A stretch of 64,000 nucleotides of DNA from a bacterium D16-76 (GTDB lineage: Bacteria > Bacillota > Clostridia > Oscillospirales > Acutalibacteraceae). Every line of letters starts with the position of its first letter. Position 1 is the stretch's first letter. The stretch covers positions 29,892 through 93,891 of the forward strand of contig QZEE01000016.1 in the NCBI GenBank assembly GCA_009917445.1, given 5' to 3'. This document shows, in pieces, positions 24,630-32,162 of the stretch. A program made the position numbers and the translations under genes. Below the pieces are notes generated by a model. The model was not told where the DNA came from, ran no database searches, and saw nothing but the letters and a program-made list of their open reading frames with translations.

Positions 24630-25166
24630 TTAGCCCAGCATCCGTTGGGCCAGGGGGGTCTTTTGCAGGGCCAGCATGAGGGGGTAGCCCAGGACAGTGC
24701 ACACCACCAGCTGACCTAGGCCTACGGAAAGGGCCCCGGCGGCAAAGGCGGGCAGGGAGAAATTCGACCAGGCAAAGGCCCCGGCTTCGGAGAGGCAGGA
24801 GACCTCGAAGCCTACAATCAGGGCGTTAAAGGCGATGGGGGGCAGGGGGGCGAGCACGGGCAGGCCCTTTACCCGCAAGCCGGACAGGGCCCGGGTAGAG
24901 AGGGCTGCCAGCAGGGTAGCGGCGGTGCCGAAGACCCAGTCTACTATGCCCAGGGGGCTTGCCAGGTTGGATAAAAAACAGCCCAGCGCCAGGCCCGGCA
25001 CGGCTGCGGGGGTAAAGGCAGGCAGCACGGTGAGGGCCTCGGAAAAGCGGAACTGTACGGGGCCGTAGGCCAGGTTGAGGCTGGCGGCACAGTAGGTGAG
25101 CACCGCGTACAGGGCGCAGATCATGGCGGACTGGGCGAGGAAACGTGTTTTGGCAGAGCTTTTCAT
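24630..25166 (-). CDS. queT: QueT family queuosine-precursor transporter
   Basis: A 178-residue membrane protein with about five or six hydrophobic spans. YGPVQFRFSEALTVLPAFTP (residues ~34-53) is the QueT signature and GCFLSNLASP follows. QueT is a proposed substrate-binding component (ECF S type) for uptake of preQ1 or another queuosine precursor. The start ATG at 25166 follows AAGGAAG. A preQ1-I-like aptamer sits in its leader, which strongly supports the assignment. ECF energizing subunits are not in this window. Confidence 0.92.
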   Translation of the reverse strand: MKSSAKTRFLAQSAMICALYAVLTYCAASLNLAYGPVQFRFSEALTVLPAFTPAAVPGLALGCFLSNLASPLGIVDWVFGTAATLLAALSTRALSGLRVKGLPVLAPLPPIAFNALIVGFEVSCLSEAGAFAWSNFSLPAFAAGALSVGLGQLVVCTVLGYPLMLALQKTPLAQRMLG

Positions 25167-25222
25167 AGTTTTCTTCTTCCTTTCTTTGTGGAGGGCTGTG
25201 CCCCGAAGAAGTGGGCGCGCCC

Positions 25223-25259
25223 CCTAGTTTTGTTTTAGGTCAGGATCTCCCGACTGACC
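25223..25259 (-). promoter_or_regulatory. preQ1-I (type 2-like) riboswitch aptamer
   Basis: The leader RNA reads GGTCAG (25259-25254), loop TCGGGAGATC, CTGACC (25243-25238), then TAAAACAAAACTAGG. The stem, the 10-nt loop and the A-rich tail with terminal AGG match the H-type pseudoknot of preQ1-I aptamers; the tail is close to that of the well-studied Thermoanaerobacter aptamer. It lies upstream of queT. The downstream GC-rich palindrome and ribosome-binding site suggest translational or mixed control, which I could not resolve. Confidence 0.8.
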
Positions 25260-25260
25260 C

Positions 25261-25279
25261 GGCCCCGGAAAACAGGGCC
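25261..25279 (-). promoter_or_regulatory. Leader hairpin 5' of the riboswitch
   Basis: GGCCC/GGGCC hairpin directly between the queT promoter and the preQ1 aptamer. It may be a 5' stabilising stem. Confidence 0.45.
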
Positions 25280-25287
25280 GCATGGGT

Positions 25288-25316
25288 AGGATACTCTATT
25301 TTTGGAAAAAAATCAA
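25288..25316 (-). promoter_or_regulatory. Promoter of queT
   Basis: Minus strand: -35 TTGATT (25316-25311), 17 bp, -10 TATCCT (25293-25288). It gives a leader of about 115 nt that contains the riboswitch. Confidence 0.7.
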
Positions 25317-25390
25317 GAGGATTGGCATTTTTTGTTTCCTGTTTTGGGCTGGTGGCGGTGAAAACCACGGTTGAGGGGGGTCTGTTTCCG

Positions 25391-25430
25391 ATATAAAACC
25401 GGGCCGTCCCCGCTGGTGAGGACGGCCCGG
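25391..25430 (-). terminator. Terminator of the XRE membrane regulator gene
   Basis: CCGGGCCGTCC pairs with GGACGGCCCGG (25399-25430), an 11-bp GC-rich stem, followed by TTTTAT on the minus strand. Confidence 0.88.
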
Positions 25431-25461
25431 TAAAGGGAAATATAGGATCTGGGCAGGCGGT

Positions 25462-25971
25462 TTATGCTTTTTTCCGCGTTAGGAAGACCCCGATCATGGC
25501 CCCGATCAGGAGGAGTGGGGAGGAACGGATGAACAGCCATTCAAATATGCGGAAGGCTGTCCCGGTTATGGCCCGCTCGGGGTCGTGGTAATCCCAGGCC
25601 AGGTAGGGGCTGTTTAATTGGAGCAGGACGATGAAAACCGTTACCAAGAGTACGCACAGGGAAATAAGCAGCCAATGGAGGGCTTTCCTTCTGGTATCTT
25701 TCTTTTTGGCCAGCTGCAGGTTTAAGACGGCCAGCTTTTCGGAAAGCTCTTGCAGGCTGTCTGTGGGCGTCTCTGGAATGGTTTCCCCGAGCAGAATGCT
25801 TACAGGTGTTTCCAGTGCTTCCGACAGGGAAACCAGCAGGTCTGAATCAGGGACGGATAGGCCTTGCTCCCACTTGGAGATGGTCTGCCGCACCACGTGC
25901 ATTTGGGCGGCAAGCTCTTCTTGTGAAAGCCCCTTTGATTTTCGGATGGCTTTTATATTTTCGCTTAACAT
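25462..25971 (-). CDS. XRE regulator with two transmembrane segments
   Basis: A 169-residue protein. Residues 5-60 are an XRE helix-turn-helix (LSQEELAAQMHVVRQTISKW). A short linker and a charged stretch (KLAVLNLQLAKKKDTRRK) precede two hydrophobic spans near 98-117 and 148-164. Such membrane-anchored Cro/CI-like regulators are common in Clostridia and often control nearby stress or transport genes. Ligand and targets are unknown. It is divergent from dnaJ across 240 bp. Confidence 0.85.
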   Translation of the reverse strand: MLSENIKAIRKSKGLSQEELAAQMHVVRQTISKWEQGLSVPDSDLLVSLSEALETPVSILLGETIPETPTDSLQELSEKLAVLNLQLAKKKDTRRKALHWLLISLCVLLVTVFIVLLQLNSPYLAWDYHDPERAITGTAFRIFEWLFIRSSPLLLIGAMIGVFLTRKKA

Positions 25972-26015
25972 AAGGGATGGGCTCCTTCCTTTTTTGGCGT
26001 TTTGTTGTTGCCACT

Positions 26016-26044
26016 ATTATAGGATGAACAGCCCGTTGCGGCAA
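26016..26044 (-). promoter_or_regulatory. Promoter of the XRE membrane regulator
   Basis: Minus strand: -35 TTGCCG (26044-26039), 17 bp, -10 TATAAT (26021-26016). Confidence 0.75.
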
Positions 26045-26143
26045 GCAACACAGAGTAACATGGGGGATATGCCCGTGTTGATTATAGCATATGGGCGCTG
26101 CGGGTTCAATTTTTTCTTGGGAGGGATTTTTTTCCTCCCCTAT

Positions 26144-26172
26144 TTGACGAGCGGCCCAAGATTTGCTATAAT
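26144..26172 (+). promoter_or_regulatory. Promoter of dnaJ
   Basis: -35 TTGACG (26144-26149), 17 bp, -10 TATAAT (26167-26172), about 35 nt before the start. No CIRCE palindrome is present here, unlike at groES. Confidence 0.88.
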
Positions 26173-26211
26173 AACGGGTAAGCGAGATTACAAATAGAAA
26201 GGGAGAGCAGC

Positions 26212-27360
26212 TTGGCGGACAAAAGGGATTTTTATGAGGTGCTGGGCGTGCAGAAGGGCGCGTCGGACGATGAAATCAAAAAGGCTTACCGGAAGCTGGC
26301 AAAGCAGTACCATCCCGACCTGAACCCTGGGGATGCCCAGGCAGAGACGAAATTTAAGGAAGTAAACGAGGCTTACGAGGTGCTGTCCGACAGCGGCAAA
26401 CGGGCCCGCTACGACCAGTTCGGCCATGCGGGGGTAGACCCCAACTTTGGCGGCGGGGCAGGGGGCAACCCTTTCCAGGGGGGGGGCTTCGACTTTACCG
26501 ATATTTTCGACAGCTTTTTCGGGGGCTTTGGGGGCTCTTCCCGTCGGCAGAACCCCAATGCCCCCCGGCGGGGCAGCGATGTGCAGGCTACGGTGGCGGT
26601 CTCTTTTGAAGAGGCGGCTAAGGGCGCGAAGAAGACGGTGGAGTACCAGCAGGTGGAGGCCTGCGCCGACTGCGGGGGCAGCGGCGCGGCGCAGGGCACC
26701 AGCCCAAAGACCTGCCCAAACTGCAATGGCTCTGGCCAGGTGCGCATTAACCAGCGCACGCCTTTTGGGGTGGTGCAGTCGGCCCAGACCTGCGACAAGT
26801 GCCGGGGCACGGGGAAGATCATAGAGACGCCCTGCAAGACCTGCGACGGCAAAGGGCGGGTGCGCCGGAAGAAGTCGGTAGAGGTGAGCATACCTGCGGG
26901 CATAGACGACGAGCAGATTTTAAATGTAAGCGGCCGGGGCAACGCCGGTATGAACGGCGGGCCCAGCGGCGATTTGCATGTGTATGTTTCTGTGCGGCCC
27001 CATCCTATCTTCCAGCGGCGGGGGGGCGATGTGTGGTGCGAGATGCCCGTCACCTTTACCCAGGCCGCCCTGGGGGCGGACGTGGAGGTGCCTACTTTGG
27101 ATGGCAAGGTCAGCTACCACATCCACGAGGGCACACAGCCCGGGGACGTTTTCCGCTTGAAGGGCCGGGGGATACCCAGCCTGCATGGGCGGTCCCGGGG
27201 GGACCAGTATGTGCAGGTGACCGTGGAGGTGCCTAAGAATTTGAACAAGCGCCAGAAGGAGCTTTTGGCCGAGCTGGACAACGCCTCGGACGACAAGAAT
27301 TATCAGAAACGCAAGAGTTTTTTCTCGAAGCTCAAGGACCTGTTTGACGATGGGGTATGA
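26212..27360 (+). CDS. dnaJ: Chaperone protein DnaJ
   Basis: A 382-residue type I Hsp40 co-chaperone that stimulates DnaK ATPase and hands over substrates. It has a J domain with YHPDLNPGD (HPD near residue 37), a Gly/Phe-rich linker (80-110), four CxxCxGxG zinc-binding repeats ([32 protein letters not shown] at about 155-225) and C-terminal substrate-binding domains. The start is TTG at 26212 after AAAGGGAG. It is not next to hrcA, grpE or dnaK, which is unusual but not rare, and has its own consensus promoter and terminator. Confidence 0.95.
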   Translation: MADKRDFYEVLGVQKGASDDEIKKAYRKLAKQYHPDLNPGDAQAETKFKEVNEAYEVLSDSGKRARYDQFGHAGVDPNFGGGAGGNPFQGGGFDFTDIFDSFFGGFGGSSRRQNPNAPRRGSDVQATVAVSFEEAAKGAKKTVEYQQVEACADCGGSGAAQGTSPKTCPNCNGSGQVRINQRTPFGVVQSAQTCDKCRGTGKIIETPCKTCDGKGRVRRKKSVEVSIPAGIDDEQILNVSGRGNAGMNGGPSGDLHVYVSVRPHPIFQRRGGDVWCEMPVTFTQAALGADVEVPTLDGKVSYHIHEGTQPGDVFRLKGRGIPSLHGRSRGDQYVQVTVEVPKNLNKRQKELLAELDNASDDKNYQKRKSFFSKLKDLFDDGV

Positions 27361-27367
27361 GCCGAAG

Positions 27368-27397
27368 CCGCCTGGGTACGCCCGGGCGGTTTTTTTG
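27368..27397 (+). terminator. Terminator of dnaJ
   Basis: CCGCCTGGG/CCCGGGCGG with a TACG loop, followed by TTTTTTT. Confidence 0.9.
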
Positions 27398-27454
27398 TGC
27401 CGGGGAAGGGGGGCTTGCCCTTTTCCTACTTTAATAAAGGGAAGTGCGGGGGTC

Positions 27455-27483
27455 TTGCAATCGCGGGAGGGGCATGGTATAAT
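27455..27483 (+). promoter_or_regulatory. Promoter of the MATE gene
   Basis: -35 TTGCAA (27455-27460), 17 bp, -10 TATAAT (27478-27483), about 45 nt before the start. Confidence 0.82.
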
Positions 27484-27531
27484 AGTTGCAGATAAAACTA
27501 TTTCCCGCCTGGGTCGGGAAAGGAAAGCGGA

Positions 27532-28929
27532 GTGAGCGAGTTGCATTTTGTAAATGCCCAACGGGTATGCAAGGGGATGGAGGTGGGGGATCTTCCCCCA
27601 GAACGGCAGATTATAAAGGATGTGCTGCATGTGGCCTGGCCTTCGGTGCTGGAGTCCTTTTTTGTGGGCTTGGCCGGCATGGTGGACTCTATTATGGTGG
27701 GGACCTTGGGGTCCTACGCCATAGCGGCGGTAGGGCTGACGACCCAGCCGAAATTTATTGGGTTGGCGCTGTTTTTGTCGCTGAACGTGGCGGTGTCGGC
27801 CATTGTAGCCAGGCGCCGGGGCGAAAACGACCGGGAAAACGCGAACCGGGTGGTGCGCATGCTGCTGCTGGGCACGGTGCTGCTGTCGGCGCTAATCGGC
27901 GTGGTGTTTGTGGCCTTTGCCGACCCTATTATCCGCATGGTAGGCTCACAGCCCGACACCCATGCTTATGCGGTGGAATACCTGCAGATCATCATGGGCG
28001 GGCAGGTGTTTTCTACGGTCTCGCTGGTGCTGAACGCCGCCCAGCGGGGTGCGGGCAATACCCGTATTGCCATGGTCACAAACCTGATCTCCAATGCTGT
28101 CAACGTGGTGTTTAATTATCTGCTTATTGGCGGCAACTTCGGTTTCCCGGCCCTGGGGGTGCGGGGGGCGGCTATTGCCACGGTACTGGGCACGGTATGT
28201 GCTTGCGTGCTGAGCATTCGGTCGGTTTTACATAAGGACGGCTTTGTGTACCTGGGCGCGGTAAAGGGGTGGGTTGCTGACAAGCTCAGCATTAAGTCCC
28301 TGTTGAATGTGGGTTCCAGCGCTTTTGTGGAGCAGATCTGCCTGCGCGTTGGCTTTTTGTTGTTCTCTATGACGGTGGCGAACCTGGGCACCACAGAGTT
28401 TGCCTCCCACCAGATCGGCATGAACATGATGCACATGTCTTTCACTTTTGGCGACGGCCTGTCTGTGGCGTCGGTGACGCTGATTGGCCAAAGCCTGGGC
28501 CGCAAGCGGCCGGACATGGCAAAGATATATGGCAGCGTGGCCCAGAAGATCGGCCTGCTGTGCGCGCTGTTTGTGGCTGTTATCTATTTCTTCTTTGGCA
28601 AGGGCTTCTTTGGGCTGTTTACCGAGGAGCAGGTGATTTTGGATTACGGCGTGATTATTATGCGGATTTTAAGTGTTATGCTGTTTTTCCAGATTTTGCA
28701 GGTGGTGCAGTTCGGCTGCCTGCGGGGTGCCGGCGACACCCGCTTTACCGCTATGGTCTCTTTGATCAGCGTGACCTGTATCCGTCCGGGCATTAGCTGG
28801 CTGTTGTGCTACCCCTTGGGTATGGGGCTTATTGGCGCTTGGCTGGGTACCTTCTGCGACCAGGCGGTGCGCTTTGCTATGAGCTTTGTGCGGTTCCGCA
28901 AGGGGCATTGGACAAAGCTGAAGCTGTAG
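27532..28929 (+). CDS. MATE family efflux transporter
   Basis: A 465-residue, 12-helix membrane protein of the multidrug and toxin extrusion family, which exports cationic drugs or metabolites using Na+ or H+ gradients. SVLESFFVGLAGMVDSIMVG (near 39) and QRGAGNTRIAMVTNLISNAV (near 165) are typical of the N half; LRGAGDTRFTAMVSLISVT (near 399) is the matching C-half repeat. GTG at 27532 has AGGAAAG well spaced; an internal ATG at 27577 is the alternative. It stands alone between a promoter and a terminator. Substrate unknown. Confidence 0.92.
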   Translation: MSELHFVNAQRVCKGMEVGDLPPERQIIKDVLHVAWPSVLESFFVGLAGMVDSIMVGTLGSYAIAAVGLTTQPKFIGLALFLSLNVAVSAIVARRRGENDRENANRVVRMLLLGTVLLSALIGVVFVAFADPIIRMVGSQPDTHAYAVEYLQIIMGGQVFSTVSLVLNAAQRGAGNTRIAMVTNLISNAVNVVFNYLLIGGNFGFPALGVRGAAIATVLGTVCACVLSIRSVLHKDGFVYLGAVKGWVADKLSIKSLLNVGSSAFVEQICLRVGFLLFSMTVANLGTTEFASHQIGMNMMHMSFTFGDGLSVASVTLIGQSLGRKRPDMAKIYGSVAQKIGLLCALFVAVIYFFFGKGFFGLFTEEQVILDYGVIIMRILSVMLFFQILQVVQFGCLRGAGDTRFTAMVSLISVTCIRPGISWLLCYPLGMGLIGAWLGTFCDQAVRFAMSFVRFRKGHWTKLKL

Positions 28930-28986
28930 GGGCTGATGGAGCCGTTAAAAAAACCTTTTTGCGGGTTTTGTATTGTATACGATTAA

Positions 28987-29028
28987 CAAAGCAAGGCGGG
29001 GGTGCGCGGCGTCCCCGCCTTGCTTTGT
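28987..29028. terminator. Terminator of the MATE gene
   Basis: ACAAAGCAAGGCGGGG pairs with CCCCGCCTTGCTTTGT around a short loop. The A and T runs are inside the stem. Confidence 0.82.
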
Positions 29029-29078
29029 GGGGGGATAATCTCCCAACCTTTGGTTGAATTCCCTCAATCTTCTCTCCA

Positions 29079-29107
29079 TTGCACTCAACCGGTGCTTGTG
29101 GTAGAAT
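29079..29107 (+). promoter_or_regulatory. Promoter of the XRE-ABC operon
   Basis: -35 TTGCAC (29079-29084), 17 bp, -10 TAGAAT (29102-29107). GGTTGA (29052) and TCAACC (29085) form a spaced inverted repeat across the -35 region, a possible operator for the regulator it precedes. Confidence 0.65.
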
Positions 29108-29135
29108 AGCCACAACAAATGAAGGAGGCGGTACT

Positions 29136-30041
29136 ATGGAGTTGGGCCAGAACATTGCGCGGCTGCGGAAAGAACGGAATTTGACACAGGAACAGCTTGG
29201 CCAGGCCCTGGGCATATCGGGCCAGGCGGTGAGCAAGTGGGAAAAGGGCGGCGCGCCGGACCCGGAGCTGCTGCCCAGCATTGCAGACCAGCTGGGGGTG
29301 AGCATTGACGCGTTATATGGGCGGCCCAGCGAGCCGCTGGACAATATGGCGGCGGCCCTGGCCCGTTGGCTGCGGGCGATGCCGGGAGAACAGCGCATGG
29401 GGGAATTGTTCCGGCTGCTGTGCAAGACCACCCAGGTGCCTTATGATATAGATGACAACGAAATAATGGACCATTTTGTGGATAAGATCCTGGACCTTCC
29501 GGTGGACAGCTGCTATTGCAACGATTTTCTCACCCACACGGACGAACTTATCTGGATGCACAGCATCCTTTACACCTCTTGCGGGCTGCAGCTGTCTGTG
29601 CCTGCTGAGGATTGCCCTTTCTATCTGCTTATGCCGGAGCCCCCCGGAGGGTACGGGAAAAACCTGCCGGATAACCACCGGAGCCGCCGCCTGTTTTCGG
29701 CGCTGGCGATGCCGGGGGCGCTGGAAATCCTGGAGTATTTTTACCGGCAGGAGGAACAGTTTTACTTCCCCTCTGTCCTCTCGAAAAGGGCAGGGGTGTC
29801 GCTGGAACACACACGCGCCGCTTTAGCCGCTATGGCCCAGTGCAATCTAGTCCGCGAAAGCCGCCTGGAAACCGAGCATGGGTCTGAGAATGTGTACCGC
29901 GTCCACAATAACGGGGCTATCGTACCTTTCCTCCTGCTGGGGAAGTGGCTGACCGAAAAGGAGGACATCTGGGTGGCTGCTTGGTATAACCGGAAACGGC
30001 CGATTCTGCAAAAAGAGGAAGGGGGCGAGGGGCGTGGATAA
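29136..30041 (+). CDS. XRE regulator with winged-helix-like C-terminus
   Basis: A 301-residue protein. Residues 1-65 are an XRE helix-turn-helix (LTQEQLGQALGISGQAVSKW). The middle has no recognised domain. Residues ~200-270 look like a second, MarR/ArsR-like winged helix (SKRAGVSLEHTRAALAAMAQ then CNLVRESRLE). ATG at 29136 follows GAAGGAGG. It overlaps the ABC exporter start by eight nt, so it probably regulates that exporter. Ligand unknown. Confidence 0.82.
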   Translation: MELGQNIARLRKERNLTQEQLGQALGISGQAVSKWEKGGAPDPELLPSIADQLGVSIDALYGRPSEPLDNMAAALARWLRAMPGEQRMGELFRLLCKTTQVPYDIDDNEIMDHFVDKILDLPVDSCYCNDFLTHTDELIWMHSILYTSCGLQLSVPAEDCPFYLLMPEPPGGYGKNLPDNHRSRRLFSALAMPGALEILEYFYRQEEQFYFPSVLSKRAGVSLEHTRAALAAMAQCNLVRESRLETEHGSENVYRVHNNGAIVPFLLLGKWLTEKEDIWVAAWYNRKRPILQKEEGGEGRG

Positions 30042-31731
30042 TCGGTTTGTAAAGCCTTTTTATGAAAATAACCGGGTCAATTTTGCCCTGGCGGTGCTGC
30101 TGAGCACGGTAATGGCGGCCATGAATATTTTTATCTCTTGGACGTTAGGCGAGGTGGTAGACGCGGTGTCCCAGATGGACGGCCGCGCGCTGGGGAAGGT
30201 GGCCTTTGCCATGGGGGCAGGCACCCCTTGCTTTTTGCTTATTGACCTGCTTGCCCAATGGACTAAGGCCCGGTTTATCCACAAGGGCCTGCGCCAATAT
30301 AAGGAACAGGCGTTTTCGGCTATCTCCCAGAAATCCATCCAGGCTTTCAGCAGGGAGAATACAGGCACTTATCTTTCGGCCTTTACAAACGACGCCGCCT
30401 CGATTGAGGAAAATTACCTGGGCCGTTCGGTGACCCTGCTGTTTTATGGCTTGGAATTTGTGTTGACGTTGGCGGTTATGCTGGCCTACAGCCCTGTGTT
30501 GACCTTGGCGGTTGTTGTGCTGTGCCTGCTGCCGGTGGTAGTGTCTGTAACTATGGGCGGGGGGTTAGCGAAACGGGAACGGAAGGTCTCGGATTTGAAC
30601 GAGAAGTTTACGGCCAGGCTTAAAGATTTGTTGGGGGGCTATGCGGTCATTAAGAGCTTTCAGGCCGAGGGCCAGGCCCGCCGCCTTTTTAACGAAGAAA
30701 ACCGGGCCGTAGAGACTGCCAAGGAGAAGCGGCGGCGGTATGCGGGTATCTTGTCGGTTGTGTCCAATGCTTCGGGGTTTGTGATGCAGTTTGGCATTTT
30801 TCTTATTGGTGCGGTGCTTGCCATGCGGGGGCACATCACCATAGGCACGGTGCTTGTTTTTGTAAACCTGTGCAACAGCTTGATCAGCCCCATCCAAGTG
30901 ATACCGGAGCATTGGGCCAGCCGCAGGGCGGCCAAAGGGCTGGCGGAAAAGCTGGGGGCGTTGGCCCGGGAAAACGTGGAAGAGGACGGAAAGGAAGCCC
31001 TGCTTTCGCTGCAAAAGGAAATCCGGTTTCAGGGCCTTAGCTTTGGGTACGGGCTGGACAAGGATGTTTTGCGGGATATAGATGCCGTGTTTGAAAAAGG
31101 GAAAAGTTACGCGGTCGTGGGGGCGTCCGGGTCGGGGAAGACCACCTTGCTTAACCTGCTGATGGGGGCCCATCGGGACTACAAAGGCGCGCTGGCCATA
31201 GACGGGCACGAGCTGCGGGGGTTGTCCGCGGGCAGCTTGTATGACCATATCAGCCTGATAAGCCAGGATGTGTTTATTTTTGACGATACGATACGGGCAA
31301 ACATCACCATGTTTGCGGCCTTCCCACGGGAAGCGGTGGACAGGGCTATCCGGCTGGCGGGGCTGGATGCTGTCATACAGGAGCGGGGCGAGAGCTACCG
31401 CTGCGGGGAGAACGGTGTAAACCTGTCCGGCGGCGAGCGGCAGCGCATTTCCATTGCCCGCAGCCTTTTGAAAGGGGCGGATGTGCTGCTGGTAGACGAA
31501 GCGACCTCGGCGCTGGACAACGAGACAGCCCAGTATATTTCCAGTGCGATTCTGGATTTGCAGGGGCTGACGCGTATTGTAGTCACCCACCGGCTGGACG
31601 CGGCGATGCTGGGGCGGTACGATAAGATACTTATGCTGAAGAATGGGAAGCTCTGCGAGCAGGGACGGTTTGAACAGCTTATGGAGGAGAAGGGGCAGTT
31701 TTACGCCCTGTTTACGGTGACAAATGCTTGA
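30034..31731 (+). CDS. ABC transporter, fused permease and ATPase
   Basis: A 565-residue half-transporter. The N-terminal ~310 residues form a six-helix ABC exporter domain, and the C-terminal ATPase has Walker A VVGASGSGKTTLL (near 362), signature LSGGERQRISIARSLL (near 465) and Walker B VLLVDEATSALDN. It would act as a homodimer exporting an unknown lipid, peptide or drug. The start is GTG at 30034, overlapping the regulator gene. No second half-transporter follows, so a homodimer is inferred. Confidence 0.9.
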   Translation: MDNRFVKPFYENNRVNFALAVLLSTVMAAMNIFISWTLGEVVDAVSQMDGRALGKVAFAMGAGTPCFLLIDLLAQWTKARFIHKGLRQYKEQAFSAISQKSIQAFSRENTGTYLSAFTNDAASIEENYLGRSVTLLFYGLEFVLTLAVMLAYSPVLTLAVVVLCLLPVVVSVTMGGGLAKRERKVSDLNEKFTARLKDLLGGYAVIKSFQAEGQARRLFNEENRAVETAKEKRRRYAGILSVVSNASGFVMQFGIFLIGAVLAMRGHITIGTVLVFVNLCNSLISPIQVIPEHWASRRAAKGLAEKLGALARENVEEDGKEALLSLQKEIRFQGLSFGYGLDKDVLRDIDAVFEKGKSYAVVGASGSGKTTLLNLLMGAHRDYKGALAIDGHELRGLSAGSLYDHISLISQDVFIFDDTIRANITMFAAFPREAVDRAIRLAGLDAVIQERGESYRCGENGVNLSGGERQRISIARSLLKGADVLLVDEATSALDNETAQYISSAILDLQGLTRIVVTHRLDAAMLGRYDKILMLKNGKLCEQGRFEQLMEEKGQFYALFTVTNA

Positions 31732-31769
31732 TGGCCTGTTGGGCAGGGGAGGGCCCCCAATGTTTTGTA

Positions 31770-31806
31770 CAAAAAAGCCAGCGCCTAAAACGGTGCTGGC
31801 TTTTCC
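31770..31806. terminator. Bidirectional terminator
   Basis: AAAAGCCAGC...GCTGGCTTTT forms a 10-bp stem (31774-31804) with A and T runs on both sides, between the convergent ABC exporter and HPr-like genes. Confidence 0.85.
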
Positions 31807-31850
31807 CTATGTAATTTATCTTGGTTTGCCTCGTGTGGCCTTGGGCTTCC

Positions 31851-32114
31851 TTACTCCCCTAATTCCACTTCCAGCAGCTGGACGGCATATGCCAATGCTT
31901 CCGCCTCATCGGGGCCGCTGCACTCCAACTCAAGCTGGGCCTGGGCCGGGATGCTGGCGGCCATCAGGTTCATCATGCTTTTGCCGTCGGCGCGGAAGCC
32001 GGCATAGGTGAGCCGGATACTGCTGGAAAAACGGCCCATTTCCTGGGAAAAGGTGCCGGCGGGACGCATATGGAAATTGGACGAGCTGTTCCATGTAACT
32101 GCCTTTTTAACCAT
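31851..32114 (-). CDS. HPr-family phosphocarrier protein (variant)
   Basis: An 87-residue HPr-like protein. The active-site His is in NFHMRPAG (usual: G-[IL]-H-A-R-P-A), so His and Arg are kept but the Ala between them is Met. The regulatory Ser region is ADGKSMMNLMAASI, equivalent to HPr Ser46. It could relay phosphate in the PTS or serve a regulatory role (Crh-like proteins lack the His, so this is not Crh). RBS AAGGAG precedes the ATG at 32114. No ptsI is adjacent. Confidence 0.8.
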   Translation of the reverse strand: MVKKAVTWNSSSNFHMRPAGTFSQEMGRFSSSIRLTYAGFRADGKSMMNLMAASIPAQAQLELECSGPDEAEALAYAVQLLEVELGE

Positions 32115-32162
32115 GTGCCCATCTCCTTATGAACGCGTGGGGCGCGCTTGCCCCATGCAGGG

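Noticed and set aside
27486..28115. 209-codon plus-strand frame overlapping the MATE gene
   Set aside because: The overlapping frame carries the full MATE motifs and helices, while this one is Gly/Arg/Cys-rich without pattern.
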